From positions 1-64,000 of the forward strand of contig NZ_AFWE01000180.1 of the NCBI RefSeq assembly GCF_000222585.1: a DNA stretch of 64,000 nucleotides, read 5' to 3'. Position numbers and translations under genes: made by a program. This DNA comes from Vibrio scophthalmi LMG 19158 (GTDB taxonomy: Bacteria > Pseudomonadota > Gammaproteobacteria > Enterobacterales > Vibrionaceae). Under the pieces are notes generated by a model. It was not told the DNA's origin and ran no database searches. It saw only the letters and a list, made by a program, of their open reading frames with translations. Of this stretch, positions 1 through 12,318 are shown in pieces; the first letter of the stretch is position 1; each line of letters begins with the position of its first letter.

Positions 1-36
1 AGCATCGCTTGAATGTGTTCTCTCAAGCGGACGGCC

Positions 37-64
37 ATTTTAGCGATTTGAAGTTTAGTGTCAA
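37..64 (-). promoter_or_regulatory. rRNA operon promoter P2 (reads left)
   Basis: A perfect TTGACA (59-64 on the minus strand), 16-base spacer and TAAAAT (37-42) lie about 125 bases downstream of P1. This tandem P1/P2 layout is typical of gammaproteobacterial rRNA operons. The mature 16S sequence is not reached in this window. Confidence 0.8.
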
Positions 65-164
65 CCACTTTTTTCAAACTTCTTTCAAGCAACTTGCTTG
101 GCTAAATAACCTTGCTAACTCGGCTTTCGTTTCTTTCGAAGCCTTGCCGTGTCAGTGAGTGCGC

Positions 165-192
165 ATTATAGGGATTGTGATCAGCTTGGCAA
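165..192 (-). promoter_or_regulatory. rRNA operon promoter P1 (reads left)
   Basis: On the minus strand a TTGCCA hexamer (187-192) is followed after 16 bases by TATAAT (165-170). The downstream bases GCGCACTCACTGACACGG closely resemble the start-site region of E. coli rrn P1 promoters. The A/T-rich stretch just upstream (about 200-270) could serve as an UP element. Gene order hemG then rrn on the same strand is as in E. coli. The rRNA genes themselves lie left of the window. Confidence 0.85.
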
Positions 193-210
193 CCCCCAAA
201 GTTAAGTTTT

Positions 211-258
211 TTAGCCTTTTTAAACTGTTCGACTAAAAATCGAACTAAAAAGGCTAAA
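211..258. terminator. A/T-rich inverted repeat after hemG
   Basis: The arms TTTTAGCCTTTTTA and TAAAAAGGCTAAAA are perfect complements, with a partial inner stem (GTTCGA/TCGAAC). There is no clean T-run on either side. It could end the hemG transcript, act as A/T-rich upstream DNA for rRNA P1, or both. Confidence 0.5.
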
Positions 259-271
259 ATAGAGAGTTTCT

Positions 272-799
272 TTAGATATTTTTAAATTTTTCCGCAAAAA
301 CGGCCACTTTATTCCAGTTGGTGTATTCAACTTCCTTACTGGTATCCGTCTCTCCACCGGTCATTTTCATGATCAATTTAATCATTGTGCGGTCAAACAG
401 ATTGTAACGAGGATAATAGAGGGCGCCAGCAAACACACCAATAAGGCTCGGTTGCCAAACAGAGAGTCGCTGGAACTTCTTAATATAGACACTACCTTCT
501 GGCGTATCTTTACCTTGGTCTTCTTTACGCGCAGTCAAGTTGACACAAAAAAAGGCGACCTTATGACTATCCAGTTGTTTCTGATGACGCTCGATAAATT
601 GATAGAGCTTTTTATTGAGGTGTCCATAACGAATCGAGGCACCAATCAACACTCGGTCATAAAGCGATAAGTCCACGGTATCAACTTGGTGTAGATCGAC
701 GAGTTCACACTGATACCCCGCCAATTGCTCCTCTATATAGTGGAGAATTTTAATCGTCTGTCCTTCACGGGAAGAATAAAGAAAGAGTGCTTTTTTCAA
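272..799 (-). CDS. hemG: Menaquinone-dependent protoporphyrinogen IX dehydrogenase HemG
   Basis: A 175-residue flavodoxin-like protein that oxidises protoporphyrinogen IX to protoporphyrin IX in heme synthesis, passing electrons to the quinone pool at the inner membrane. The N-terminal FMN phosphate loop (FLYSSREGQT, residues 6-15) and the segment VLIGASIRYGH (about 51-61) match HemG. So do the insertion typical of the long-chain flavodoxin variant (YYPRYNLFDRTMIKLIMKM) and GGETDT near the C-terminus. The length is close to E. coli HemG (181). It lies 9 bases after trkH and just upstream of an rRNA operon, the same order as E. coli trkH-hemG-rrsA, so it is probably cotranscribed with trkH. 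Confidence 0.96.
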   Translation of the reverse strand: MKKALFLYSSREGQTIKILHYIEEQLAGYQCELVDLHQVDTVDLSLYDRVLIGASIRYGHLNKKLYQFIERHQKQLDSHKVAFFCVNLTARKEDQGKDTPEGSVYIKKFQRLSVWQPSLIGVFAGALYYPRYNLFDRTMIKLIMKMTGGETDTSKEVEYTNWNKVAVFAEKFKNI

Positions 800-808
800 G
801 AGATATCC

Positions 809-2266
809 TTAACTACGCCAAAATGTCGGTGTTAGTAGTATTAATAGAGTAAAGATCTCTAGTCGACCAAACAACATAGACACCACTAAAACCCATTTCG
901 CCTTATCATTTACATCACCAAAGTGTAGGGAGACTTCTCCTAAACCTGGGCCGAGGTTATTCAGCGTCGCTGCAACAGCAGAAAAAGCGCTAAGCTCATC
1001 CATGCCGGTAGCGATCAACGCCAGCATACAAACGACAAATACGAGTGCATAAGCCGAGAAAAATCCCCATACCGCATCAACGACACGTTGTGGCAATGCA
1101 CTACCGCCCACTTTAATGGTGTAAACCGCTCTAGGGTGAACCAAACGTTTTAGTTCACGCGCACCTTGTAAGGTCAGCAATAGAATGCGGATCACTTTCA
1201 TGCCGCCCCCCGTCGACCCAGCACAGCCACCTATAAAGGAGGAAAAAAGCAGTAGCACTGGTAAAAACAGTGGCCAGTCAGCAAATCCGGTCGTGGTAAA
1301 ACCTGCAGTTGTCGAAATAGAAACCGTCTGGAATAACGCTTGGTCAAACACTTCGTAAATTGAATCTGCCGCCAAATGATTAAGCAACATCAGAAAACAA
1401 ACTAAGAACAGTAGTATCTGAATAAAGACAAAAGCGCGAAATTCAGGGTCTTTCCAATAGTATTTAGGGTGCACACCACCAGAAGCAAACGCAGCAAAGT
1501 GTAGAGAGTAGTTACAAGCCGATATTAATAAGAACACGACGGTAATCATATTAATGGCGTAACTATCGAAATAGCCCATGCTTGCATCGTGGGTAGAGAA
1601 ACCACCAATCGCAATGGTTGAGAAACTATGCCCAATCGCATCGAATGGCGTCATCCCGGCAAGCCAAAACGCCAAAGCACAGGCGATAGTCAGGCTTAAG
1701 TAGATGTACCACAATGCTTTTGCTGTTTCGGCAATACGTGGCGTCATTTTACTGTCTTTAACTGGGCCTGGAATTTCAGCGCGATAAAGCTGCATTCCCC
1801 CAATGCCCAGCACAGGCAGAATAGCCACAGCGAGTACGATGATCCCCATACCACCAAACCACTGTAAGAACTGGCGGTAGAACAAAATCGCTTTAGGTAA
1901 ATGATCAAGACCGACGATAACGGTCGCCCCGGTTGTTGTCAGTGCCGAAAATGATTCAAAAAAGGCGTCTGTCACTGATACGTTAGGGTTATCGGATAAT
2001 AAAAAAGGTAATGATCCGGCACTACCGATTACGGTCCAAAATAGCACCACAATCAGAAAGCCATCTCGCGCCTTTAATTCATGCTTATGCCTTCGGTTAG
2101 GAAACCAAGAAACAAAGCCAAAAAATAGCAGCACAAAGAAAGTAGTGACAAAGGGAACCCCTGCGCCATCTCGGTAAATAAGAGCAACCAAGGCGGGAGC
2201 CAACATTGAGACACTAAAAAGGGCAAGCAATAGCCCTACGATTCGGATAATAGATCGAAATTGCAT
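809..2266 (-). CDS. trkH: Trk system potassium uptake protein TrkH
   Basis: A 485-residue integral membrane subunit of the Trk K+ uptake system, built from four repeated M1-P-M2 units. The selectivity-filter loops are visible: TTTGATV (repeat 1), TIAIGGFSTH (repeat 2), STTAGFTTTGF (repeat 3) and NNLGPGLGEV (repeat 4). The motif KDSKMTPRIAETAK after TM3-4 is near-identical to E. coli TrkH, so this is the E. coli-type paralogue. A second TrkH of a different subgroup sits at the right edge (62872-64000). It is followed by hemG and preceded by yigZ (38 bases), an apparent yigZ-trkH-hemG unit. It needs cytosolic TrkA, which is not in this window. Confidence 0.96.
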   Translation of the reverse strand: MQFRSIIRIVGLLLALFSVSMLAPALVALIYRDGAGVPFVTTFFVLLFFGFVSWFPNRRHKHELKARDGFLIVVLFWTVIGSAGSLPFLLSDNPNVSVTDAFFESFSALTTTGATVIVGLDHLPKAILFYRQFLQWFGGMGIIVLAVAILPVLGIGGMQLYRAEIPGPVKDSKMTPRIAETAKALWYIYLSLTIACALAFWLAGMTPFDAIGHSFSTIAIGGFSTHDASMGYFDSYAINMITVVFLLISACNYSLHFAAFASGGVHPKYYWKDPEFRAFVFIQILLFLVCFLMLLNHLAADSIYEVFDQALFQTVSISTTAGFTTTGFADWPLFLPVLLLFSSFIGGCAGSTGGGMKVIRILLLTLQGARELKRLVHPRAVYTIKVGGSALPQRVVDAVWGFFSAYALVFVVCMLALIATGMDELSAFSAVAATLNNLGPGLGEVSLHFGDVNDKAKWVLVVSMLFGRLEIFTLLILLTPTFWRS

Positions 2267-2304
2267 TGATTATTGACGTGTGAAGCTAGGCTTCTGAGTT
2301 CCTG

Positions 2305-2928
2305 TTATTTCCCGTTAATTGGGGTTATTACGGCTTTAGCGCCACTTTTATTGATTATCGCCTGGCTAAACGCCTCTAACTGGCGCACTTCAACTTCAAG
2401 GGTAAGCGTAACTTCATCACTATATTGTGCCTCAACTTCTTGCACACCGAACTGACTAAACAATGATTGTGCGACAGGCATAAAACCATAGTCTAACTGG
2501 AGCGTGATTAATGTGGTGATTTTTTTCTCGATAGTTTGAAGCAGCTTTAATGCTTGTTGAACGCCACCACCATATGCCTTAACAAGCCCACCAGTACCAA
2601 GGCGAATCCCACCATAATATCGAGTCACTACCGCAGAGATTTCTCCTACGCCTGAACCTGATAATTGCGCCAAAATAGGTTTACCCGCTGTCCCAGAAGG
2701 TTCGCCATCATCACTAAATCCCCACCTCATCGAATCGTCAGGACGACCAGCGACAAACCCCCAGCAATTATGACGTGCATCCGCATGTTTCGTTTTGATT
2801 TGTTCAACGAAGGCTTTGGCGGTTTCTATACTTGGAGTGTGGGCTAAATAGGTAATGAAATGGCTCTTTTTGATCTCTTCTTCAAAGACAACGGCCTGCG
2901 CTGGTATTAAATAAGGCTGAGTGTTCAT
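2305..2928 (-). CDS. yigZ: YigZ/IMPACT family protein
   Basis: 207 residues, similar in length and sequence to E. coli YigZ. The IMPACT-family N-terminal domain is seen in EIKKSHFITYLAHT and in the core HADARHNCWGFVAG, SDDGEPSGTAGKPIL and VTRYYGGIRLGTGGLVKAYG. A smaller C-terminal alpha/beta domain of EF-G fold follows. The biochemical role in bacteria is unsettled: the family includes a eukaryotic regulator of GCN2, and nucleic-acid binding has been proposed. It is divergent from fadBA and upstream of trkH, as in enterobacteria. Confidence 0.93.
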   Translation of the reverse strand: MNTQPYLIPAQAVVFEEEIKKSHFITYLAHTPSIETAKAFVEQIKTKHADARHNCWGFVAGRPDDSMRWGFSDDGEPSGTAGKPILAQLSGSGVGEISAVVTRYYGGIRLGTGGLVKAYGGGVQQALKLLQTIEKKITTLITLQLDYGFMPVAQSLFSQFGVQEVEAQYSDEVTLTLEVEVRQLEAFSQAIINKSGAKAVITPINGK

Positions 2929-3040
2929 AATTTGCCGGAGTGTAAATCAATAGCGGCAAGTCTATCACGCGCCTTTAACAATAGAAGAGAAGGAATACAC
3001 AAATCACAATGTTAATATTTTGTTTAATCTTTGTGTTGAA

Positions 3041-3069
3041 TTAACGTTACCTCCAGTCCACACTAAAAT
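3041..3069 (+). promoter_or_regulatory. Probable fadBA promoter
   Basis: TTAACG (3041-3046), a 17-base spacer and TAAAAT (3064-3069) form a plausible sigma-70 promoter. It ends directly at the FadR-like operator, so transcription would start inside or just after that site. This is inferred from motif and spacing only. Confidence 0.55.
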
Positions 3070-3086
3070 AACTGGTCTTACCAGAA
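3070..3086 (+). promoter_or_regulatory. FadR-type operator upstream of fadB
   Basis: The 17-mer AACTGGTCTTACCAGAA contains the palindromic FadR core TGGTCnnACCA and differs from the canonical E. coli FadR site only in the centre and last bases. It overlaps the expected transcription start of fadBA. FadR binding there would repress beta-oxidation until long-chain acyl-CoA releases it. Confidence 0.75.
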
Positions 3087-3129
3087 TAACTATAAATCCA
3101 ATCGTAGATTGTATGTCACGGAGATAGAC

Positions 3130-5301
3130 ATGATTTACCAAGCCAATACTCTACATGTAAAGGAAGTGCAATCTGGTATCGTCGAGATCTGCTTCAACTC
3201 AAGCAACTCGGTGAACAAACTCGATCTTGCCACTTTAGAATCACTTGATGCCGCACTGGATGTCATTAAACAAACCGCGGGAATCGATGGACTGCTGCTC
3301 ACGTCTAACAAAGCATCCTTTATCGTCGGTGCCGATATCACTGAATTTTTAAGTTTGTTCGCGAAACCAGAAGATGAACTCGATCAGTGGTTACAATTTG
3401 CAAATCAAATATTCAGCAAATTAGAAGATCTCCCTTTTCCCACACTGGCGGCTTTGAAAGGTCATGTGCTTGGTGGGGGATGTGAGTGCGTACTCGCTAC
3501 CGATATCCGCATTGGAGACAACACCACCAGCATTGGGTTGCCTGAAACAAAGCTAGGCATCATGCCGGGATTTGGCGGTTGTGTTCGCTTACCTAGAGTA
3601 ATCGGTGCTGATAGCGCTATGGAAATAATCACCCAAGGTAAAGCTTGCCGCGCTGAAGAAGCTCTTAAAGTAGGCCTTTTGGATGCGATTGTTGATAGCG
3701 AACAACTGCACGAGTCAGCACTCACTACGCTCAAACAAGCGATCAATGAAAAGATTGATTGGCAAGCACGACGTCGACAAAAAACATCTGCGCTGACGTT
3801 GAGTAAGCTAGAAGCCATGATGAGCTTTACCACTGCAAAAGGTCTTGTCGCACAAAAAGCGGGGCCTCACTACCCCGCTCCCATGACTGCCGTGACCGCG
3901 ATAGAAGAAGGAGCTCGCGCGGAACGCAATGACGCGCTCGATATAGAGCGTAAGCACTTCGTTAAACTCGCAAAGTCAGAAGAAGCCAAAGCCCTAGTTG
4001 GCCTATTTCTCAATGATCAATATATTAAGAGCTTGGCAAAACAGTCTGCCAAAGTTGCTAACAAAGAAACACAACGCGCTGCCGTGCTGGGTGCTGGTAT
4101 TATGGGTGGAGGTATTGCTTATCAATCTGCCTTAAAAGGGGTTCCCGTCTTAATGAAAGACATCGCCCAATCTTCACTTGATCTCGGCATGAGCGAAGCT
4201 TCTAAGCTGCTGAATAAACGATTATCCCGCGGTCGTATTGATGGCTTCAAGATGGCAGGTATTCTCGCCTCAATCACCCCCTCTCTCCATTATGCTGGTA
4301 TTGATGACGTAGATATCGTTGTGGAAGCGGTCGTTGAGAATCCCAAAATCAAAGCCGCGGTATTGAGTGAAGTTGAACAGTATGTCAGTGACGATAGTGT
4401 CATCACCTCAAATACGTCGACCATTCCCATCAATCTATTAGCAAAATCGCTACAACGCCCAGATAAATTCTGTGGCATGCACTTTTTCAACCCTGTTCAT
4501 CGTATGCCTTTGGTGGAAATCATCCGCGGTGAACACACCTCAGAAGAAACCATCAACCGTGTCGTGGCTTACGCGGCAAAAATGGGTAAATCTCCGATTG
4601 TCGTTAATGATTGCCCAGGCTTCTTCGTCAATCGAGTCCTCTTCCCTTACTTCGCTGGCTTTAGCTTATTGCTACGTGACGGAGCAGACTTTACCCACAT
4701 TGATAAAATCATGGAGCGTCAATTCGGTTGGCCGATGGGCCCTGCTTATCTACTGGATGTCGTTGGGATTGATACCGCCCACCATGCCCAAGCGGTAATG
4801 GCGCAGGGTTTCCCTGAACGTATGGCGAAACAAGATAATGACGCGATTGATGCATTATTTGCAGCCAATCGTTACGGGCAAAAAAATGGTCATGGATTCT
4901 ATCAATACAGTGTTGATAGAAGAGGAAGACCTAACAAAGCCTTCTCTGAGGAGATTATTCCAATATTGGCCGACGTGTGTGCAAGCCAACAAAATTTTGA
5001 ACAAGACATCATTATTCAACGCATGATGATTCCGATGATCAACGAGGTCGTGCTGTGCCTTGAACAGGGCATCATCGCCTCACCTCAAGAAGCCGATATG
5101 GCATTAGTGTATGGCTTAGGTTTCCCACCATTTAGGGGCGGTGTATTCCGTTACTTAGACACACTGGGTATCGACACGTTCATAGAGCAAGCGAAACAAC
5201 ATCAACACCTTGGTGCTATGTATCAGGTGCCACAGCTGCTAGTCGATATGGCAGCTAAAGGTGAGTGTTTTTATGACAGCCAACAACAAGGTTCGATTTA
5301 G
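3130..5301 (+). CDS. fadB: Fatty acid oxidation complex subunit alpha FadB
   Basis: The multifunctional alpha subunit of the beta-oxidation complex: enoyl-CoA hydratase/isomerase at the N-terminus and 3-hydroxyacyl-CoA dehydrogenase in the C-terminal half. The crotonase signature [14 protein letters not shown] and the catalytic glutamates in [11 protein letters not shown] and [14 protein letters not shown] are present. The NAD-binding loop is [13 protein letters not shown], and the dehydrogenase signature [20 protein letters not shown] follows. I chose the ATG at 3130 (MIYQANTL, 723 aa) over one at 3109. It has GGAG about 6 bases upstream and aligns with E. coli FadB (MLYKGDTL). fadA follows 12 bases later. 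Confidence 0.97.
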   Translation: MIYQANTLHVKEVQSGIVEICFNSSNSVNKLDLATLESLDAALDVIKQTAGIDGLLLTSNKASFIVGADITEFLSLFAKPEDELDQWLQFANQIFSKLEDLPFPTLAALKGHVLGGGCECVLATDIRIGDNTTSIGLPETKLGIMPGFGGCVRLPRVIGADSAMEIITQGKACRAEEALKVGLLDAIVDSEQLHESALTTLKQAINEKIDWQARRRQKTSALTLSKLEAMMSFTTAKGLVAQKAGPHYPAPMTAVTAIEEGARAERNDALDIERKHFVKLAKSEEAKALVGLFLNDQYIKSLAKQSAKVANKETQRAAVLGAGIMGGGIAYQSALKGVPVLMKDIAQSSLDLGMSEASKLLNKRLSRGRIDGFKMAGILASITPSLHYAGIDDVDIVVEAVVENPKIKAAVLSEVEQYVSDDSVITSNTSTIPINLLAKSLQRPDKFCGMHFFNPVHRMPLVEIIRGEHTSEETINRVVAYAAKMGKSPIVVNDCPGFFVNRVLFPYFAGFSLLLRDGADFTHIDKIMERQFGWPMGPAYLLDVVGIDTAHHAQAVMAQGFPERMAKQDNDAIDALFAANRYGQKNGHGFYQYSVDRRGRPNKAFSEEIIPILADVCASQQNFEQDIIIQRMMIPMINEVVLCLEQGIIASPQEADMALVYGLGFPPFRGGVFRYLDTLGIDTFIEQAKQHQHLGAMYQVPQLLVDMAAKGECFYDSQQQGSI

Positions 5302-6489
<1,188 letters not shown>

Positions 6490-6506
6490 CAGCAACAACA
6501 CCAGCA

Positions 6507-6539
6507 ATAGAACAATAGCTCACTCGGCTATTGTTCTAT
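6507..6539. terminator. Hairpin between convergent fadA and punR
   Basis: ATAGAACAATAGC and GCTATTGTTCTAT form a perfect 13-bp stem with a 7-base loop. The right arm overlaps the punR stop codon. No long T-run follows on either strand, so it is a moderate terminator candidate for both convergent genes. Confidence 0.6.
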
Positions 6540-7441
6540 GTTGATTGCAACCAATCACGATAAAGTTGCTCACTTGAACCTAAATAATCCACCATCCACG
6601 CAATCATGCGGTGATTATCATCCTTGCGCCACACCATACAACATTGGCTCAATGGGTTCTGTTCAGCCAATTCTCGTTCCACCAGCATCCCTTCTTTAAT
6701 CAAAGGCTGAGCGATATGGCGTGGCATAAAGCCAACACCGACACCATTTCTTAAACACTCTATTGCACTATGCCAATTCGGTAATAGTAAGCGACGTTGC
6801 TGAGCGTAATGGACATTGTGGCGTTTCGGTAAAACATTAGACGTATCATCTAAACAAATTGAGGGAAATTGACTGACGAAGCTTTCTTCTAAATTCTCCG
6901 CGGTAGCACAAGGATGCAAAGGCGACATCACAAAGGCCCACTCAAGTCGGCCCATATCTCGAACTTCAAAATCACCACCAACAGGGACGGCTGAAGTAGC
7001 ACCAATGACAATATCGGCACGACCTTGGGAGATCGCTTCCCAAGAGCCGTTATACACTTCCATATTGATCTGCAGTTCTGCATGTTGAAAGGTCTGATAA
7101 AAGTCTTCAATCAAAGGCTTCATCTTATCCAGCTTAACGACATTATCGAGTGTAAGACGCAGTGTTTTTTGCCAGCCATGAGCTGCACGACGAGTTTGCG
7201 CTGTCAGTTCCTCCATCTGTCTCAACATGCTGCGTGCTTCGACAATAAACAATTCCCCAGCAGTGGTTAATTCCACTTTACGTGGTAAGCGGCGAAACAG
7301 CACCACACCGAGATCTCGCTCAATCTGACGCACACCATAGCTGATCGCCGAAGGCACTTTATGGAGCGCTTCAGCTGCGGCGGTAAAACTACCTAAACGC
7401 GCGACGGTGTCGAGCATTTCTAATGACGACTTTGAAAACAT
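6536..7441 (-). CDS. punR: LysR-family regulator, PunR-like
   Basis: 301 residues with an N-terminal winged helix-turn-helix (residues 1-60, including SFTAAAEALHKVPSAISYGVRQIERDLG and FRRLPRKVELTTAGE) and a C-terminal periplasmic-binding-like sensor domain. It is divergent from a Bcr/CflA-type transporter (punC), the arrangement of E. coli punR-punC (formerly ydhB-ydhC), where the regulator activates a purine-nucleoside transporter. The assignment rests on this synteny plus the close resemblance of the transporter. The effector itself cannot be seen in the sequence. Confidence 0.85.
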   Translation of the reverse strand: MFSKSSLEMLDTVARLGSFTAAAEALHKVPSAISYGVRQIERDLGVVLFRRLPRKVELTTAGELFIVEARSMLRQMEELTAQTRRAAHGWQKTLRLTLDNVVKLDKMKPLIEDFYQTFQHAELQINMEVYNGSWEAISQGRADIVIGATSAVPVGGDFEVRDMGRLEWAFVMSPLHPCATAENLEESFVSQFPSICLDDTSNVLPKRHNVHYAQQRRLLLPNWHSAIECLRNGVGVGFMPRHIAQPLIKEGMLVERELAEQNPLSQCCMVWRKDDNHRMIAWMVDYLGSSEQLYRDWLQST

Positions 7442-7508
7442 ACTTCTATACCAACAAACCGAAATAATCCATCACCTAGCCTAGCCCGAGCCTAGTTAGC
7501 TTTCAAAT

Positions 7509-7561
7509 TTTTTGATTGATAACCGCAATTTTTAACGTTTCTAATTCAATACAATCAAAAA
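7509..7561. promoter_or_regulatory. Inverted repeat in punR-punC intergenic region
   Basis: TTTTTGATTG (7509-7518) and CAATCAAAAA (7552-7561) are perfect 10-base complements 33 bases apart in the divergent promoter region. LysR-type regulators bind dyads between their own gene and the divergent target, so this is a candidate PunR operator. The placement is suggestive but unproven. Confidence 0.4.
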
Positions 7562-7630
7562 TAGAATAATAACCCTTATTAAAACGACACTAGCAAGGTC
7601 GTTAATCAATCAATTTTTTTGAATATAATT

Positions 7631-8836
7631 ATGACAGTATCCAAACTACAACTTTTTTACCTTGCTGCACTGTCCATGTTGGGCTTTGTTGCGACCGATA
7701 TGTATCTTCCAGCATTCAAAGCGATGGAAATCGACTTTGCGACCGGTCCAGAGCAAATTGCACTATCGTTAACCATTTTCTTGGTTGGCATGGCAAGTGG
7801 TCAGTTACTGTGGGGCTTAGCGTCCGATAAATATGGCCACCGTAATACACTATTCGCCGGTATGATTGTCTTTACTCTCGCATCACTCGGTTTAGCGTTT
7901 AGTGAGCAAGTATGGCAGTTACTGAGCCTACGCTTTGTTCAAGCGATTGGTGTGTGTGCCCCTGCGGTTATTTGGCAAGCAATGGTCATCAAACGCTATG
8001 AAGCGAGTACTAGCCAACAAGTCTTTGCCACCATTATGCCTTTGGTCGCACTTTCGCCAGCTTTAGCACCTCAGCTAGGGGTACTGCTGGCTGACAACTT
8101 TGGTTGGCACTCGATTTTTGTCTGCCTAACCTTGATCGGTGTATTACTGGCAGCGGCAACACTGATGCAGCCAAAAGAACACGTTGAAGTGAAACAAACC
8201 TCAATTAAAGGTGACATTAAAGCGCTACTGAGCTCAAAGACCTATCTTGGTAACGTAATGATGTTTGCTACTGCTTCTGCTGCTTTCTTTGCTTACCTAA
8301 CCGGTATGCCAGAAATCATGGCAAAGCTGGGCTACGAAGCAAAAGATATTGGTCTTAGCTTCATTCCACAAACCATCGCGTTTATGGTCGGTGGTTACTT
8401 CGGTAAGCGTGCCGTTGCGAAATACGGTGATGAAAAGATTCTTCGTCAATTGATTGCGCTGTTCAGTACTTCAGCCATTATGATTTTTGTTGCTTCACAG
8501 TGGCAGCTAAGCTCTATCTGGCCAATCCTAGCGCCGTTCTGTTTAATCGCGGTGGCAAACGGTGCTATGTACCCAATCGTAGTAAGCCGCGCTCTAGGCA
8601 GTGCAAAACAGAGCCCAGCAACCGCAGCGGGTTTGCAGAATAGCTTACAAATCTGTGTAAGCAGTCTAGCGAGTGCGCTTGTTGCATCAATGGCAAGCCA
8701 AGCGCTCGTGGTGACGGGTATTGCAATCGTGATTTGTATGGGTGGCATGTGGATTGGATATGTCGTTTCTAACCGTGAACTTGCCAACCATTTCACCGCA
8801 CCAGACAACTCTCGTGTTGTCAGTGACGAAAAATAA
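7631..8836 (+). CDS. punC: Bcr/CflA-type MFS transporter, PunC-like
   Basis: 401 residues with 12 predicted membrane spans. The drug:H+ antiporter-1 features are GFVATDMYLPAF in TM1, LLWGLASDKYGHRNTLF in the loop 2-3 motif A, and SPALAPQLG in TM5. The closest E. coli protein I recognise is PunC (YdhC), which imports purine nucleosides. The ATG at 7631 is chosen. An in-frame TTG at 7619 is possible, but neither has a clear Shine-Dalgarno, so translation may be weak or leader-dependent. A strong hairpin ends the gene at 8862. Confidence 0.88.
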   Translation: MTVSKLQLFYLAALSMLGFVATDMYLPAFKAMEIDFATGPEQIALSLTIFLVGMASGQLLWGLASDKYGHRNTLFAGMIVFTLASLGLAFSEQVWQLLSLRFVQAIGVCAPAVIWQAMVIKRYEASTSQQVFATIMPLVALSPALAPQLGVLLADNFGWHSIFVCLTLIGVLLAAATLMQPKEHVEVKQTSIKGDIKALLSSKTYLGNVMMFATASAAFFAYLTGMPEIMAKLGYEAKDIGLSFIPQTIAFMVGGYFGKRAVAKYGDEKILRQLIALFSTSAIMIFVASQWQLSSIWPILAPFCLIAVANGAMYPIVVSRALGSAKQSPATAAGLQNSLQICVSSLASALVASMASQALVVTGIAIVICMGGMWIGYVVSNRELANHFTAPDNSRVVSDEK

Positions 8837-8861
8837 TCTGCACGGTATAATCCATACAAAT

Positions 8862-8890
8862 AAAAAAGCCGCTCAGTGAGCGGCTTTTTC
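8862..8890. terminator. Bidirectional terminator punC/glmU
   Basis: AAAAAAGCCGCTC AGTG GAGCGGCTTTTTC: an 8-bp GC-rich stem flanked by A and T runs, so it can terminate from both sides. It serves convergent punC (plus) and glmU (minus). Confidence 0.92.
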
Positions 8891-8923
8891 GTATCTAGTA
8901 AATGAGTGGCGCAGCCAGCACGA

Positions 8924-10285
8924 TTACTTTTTCTTTACCGGACGTTGCCAGCCAGTGATCTTACGCTCTTTCGCGCGAGTGATCACTAACTCACCGTCAG
9001 CGACATCTTTGGTTAATGTGGTACCAGCACCAATAGTTGCGCCATTTGCAACCGTCACAGGAGCAATAAGCTGACTATCAGAACCAACGAATACATCGTC
9101 GCCAATAATGGTCTTAAACTTGTTCACACCATCATAATTACAGGTAATCACACCGGCACCAACATTCACTCGTTGACCGATTTCAGCATCACCAAGGTAA
9201 GTAAGATGGTTAGCTTTTGAACCTTCACCTAAGCGAGTATTCTTAACTTCAACAAAGTTACCCACATGCGCATCTTTACGCAGCTCGGCACCAGGGCGAA
9301 GACGAGTAAATGGACCGACGGTACACTCTTCACCAATCGTCGCGCCTTCAATCACGCTGTATGGGCGAATAATAGTATTGTCATCGATTTCACAATCTTT
9401 CAGTACACAACCGGCACCAATCACTACGTTATCACCAATGGAGACGGAACCTTCAATGATCACGTTAACATCAATTTCAACGTCCATACCGCATTGCAGT
9501 TGGCCACGTAAATCAAAGCGAGCTGGGTCACGTAACATCACTCCTTGCTCAAGTAGTTTCTGCGCCTGCATCGATTGGAAGGCACGCTCTAAACGAGCAA
9601 GCTGAGCACGATCGTTAACGCCTTCTACTTCAATCGGGTTGACCGGATGAACCGCTTCAACTGCACGACCTTCCTCATGCGCTGCCGCAATCACGTCGGT
9701 TAGGTAGTATTCACCTTGAGCGTTATTGTTGTTTAAGCCCGCCAACCAACGTTTTAGATCACCACCGGTTGCAACCATCACACCCGTGTTAATCTCTTTA
9801 ATTAATTTCTGCTCATCGGTCGCATCTTTTTGCTCCACGATCGCCACTACAGGGCCATTTTTACGCACAATACGGCCATAGCCCATTGGGTTGTCTAATA
9901 CCACCGTAAGCAGTGCAATACCGCCCGTTGGTTGCGCATCCAATAAGTTCTCAACCGTTTCTGAAGAGATCAGTGGTACATCACCGTAAAGCACCAGAAT
10001 TTTTTCGTCGTCGGCAAATTCAGAAGAGGCCTGATCCACAGCGTGGCCAGTACCCAGTTGCTCAGCTTGCAATACCCAGTTAACCGACTCATCCGTCAAG
10101 GTCGCTTGCATTTGATCGCCGCCGTGGCCATACACTAGATGGATGTTTTGCGCACCCAGTCCGGCACAAGTATCAATCACATGCTTTGCCATCGGTTTGC
10201 CTGCCAATGTATGCAGAACCTTTGGCATATTGGAGTACATACGGGTACCTTTACCCGCGGCAAGAATTACAGCACTGAATTTCAT
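8924..10285 (-). CDS. glmU: Bifunctional GlcNAc-1-P uridyltransferase/GlcN-1-P acetyltransferase GlmU
   Basis: 453 residues; makes UDP-GlcNAc, the precursor of peptidoglycan and LPS. The N-terminal Rossmann-like pyrophosphorylase domain carries [19 protein letters not shown] and LYGDVPLI (first about 230 residues). The C-terminal half is a left-handed parallel beta-helix of hexapeptide repeats, with the acetyltransferase-site segments [19 protein letters not shown] and [11 protein letters not shown]. It lies immediately downstream of the atp operon on the same strand, as in E. coli, but a terminator at 10387-10410 separates them. Confidence 0.98.
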   Translation of the reverse strand: MKFSAVILAAGKGTRMYSNMPKVLHTLAGKPMAKHVIDTCAGLGAQNIHLVYGHGGDQMQATLTDESVNWVLQAEQLGTGHAVDQASSEFADDEKILVLYGDVPLISSETVENLLDAQPTGGIALLTVVLDNPMGYGRIVRKNGPVVAIVEQKDATDEQKLIKEINTGVMVATGGDLKRWLAGLNNNNAQGEYYLTDVIAAAHEEGRAVEAVHPVNPIEVEGVNDRAQLARLERAFQSMQAQKLLEQGVMLRDPARFDLRGQLQCGMDVEIDVNVIIEGSVSIGDNVVIGAGCVLKDCEIDDNTIIRPYSVIEGATIGEECTVGPFTRLRPGAELRKDAHVGNFVEVKNTRLGEGSKANHLTYLGDAEIGQRVNVGAGVITCNYDGVNKFKTIIGDDVFVGSDSQLIAPVTVANGATIGAGTTLTKDVADGELVITRAKERKITGWQRPVKKK

Positions 10286-10386
10286 TATTTAACCCGTAGA
10301 CGTCGATTTATAATTAGGGGCTTATTGTAAACATGTCACTGGTAATAGTTAATGCCACATTTAAAAATTTGCCAACAGATAAACAA

Positions 10387-10410
10387 AAAGGCGGTCTAAT
10401 GACCGCCTTT
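10387..10410. terminator. Terminator of the atp operon
   Basis: AAAGGCGGTC TAAT GACCGCCTTT is a perfect 10-bp stem with a 4-base loop, followed on the minus strand by a T-rich tail. It lies 28 bases after the atpC stop. Confidence 0.9.
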
Positions 10411-10438
10411 ATCATTTATAAAACACCTTTAATGCAAA

Positions 10439-10861
10439 TTAACGGCGTTTTTTCGTCAACTCGATAACTCGTAGCTGAGCAATGGCTTTAGCCAGTTCAC
10501 TGGCCGCTTGTGCGAAGTCCATATCGCCATGCTGATTCTGAATATTCTCTTCAGCGCGACGTTTGGCTTCTTCTGCCTTCGCTGCGTCTAGCTCTTCACC
10601 ACGGATAGCCGTATCAGCCAGTACAGTTGCTGTACTTGGTTGTACTTCTATCATACCACCAGAAACATAAATAATTTCTTCATGGCCGTTTTGTAAAACT
10701 ATACGCACCATACCAGGCTTGATAGCGGTCAACAGCGGAGTGTGACCATGGAAAATACCAAGTTCACCTTCGCTACCGGTCACCTGAAACGTTTCAATTA
10801 GGCCAGAGAAAAGTTTTTTCTCTGCACTAACAACGTCTAGATGAAAAGGGATTGCTGCCAT
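10439..10861 (-). CDS. atpC: ATP synthase F1 epsilon subunit
   Basis: 140 residues; the epsilon subunit of the central stalk, which couples rotation and inhibits ATP hydrolysis through its C-terminal helices. The N-terminal beta-sandwich ([34 protein letters not shown]) is followed by a helical hairpin ([16 protein letters not shown]...). It is the last gene of the atp operon, 18 bases after atpD. Confidence 0.97.
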   Translation of the reverse strand: MAAIPFHLDVVSAEKKLFSGLIETFQVTGSEGELGIFHGHTPLLTAIKPGMVRIVLQNGHEEIIYVSGGMIEVQPSTATVLADTAIRGEELDAAKAEEAKRRAEENIQNQHGDMDFAQAASELAKAIAQLRVIELTKKRR

Positions 10862-10879
10862 ATCGCCTCCTAGTTAGCC

Positions 10880-12298
<1,419 letters not shown>

Positions 12299-12318
12299 CT
12301 ATTTCGTTTAACCTAAGC

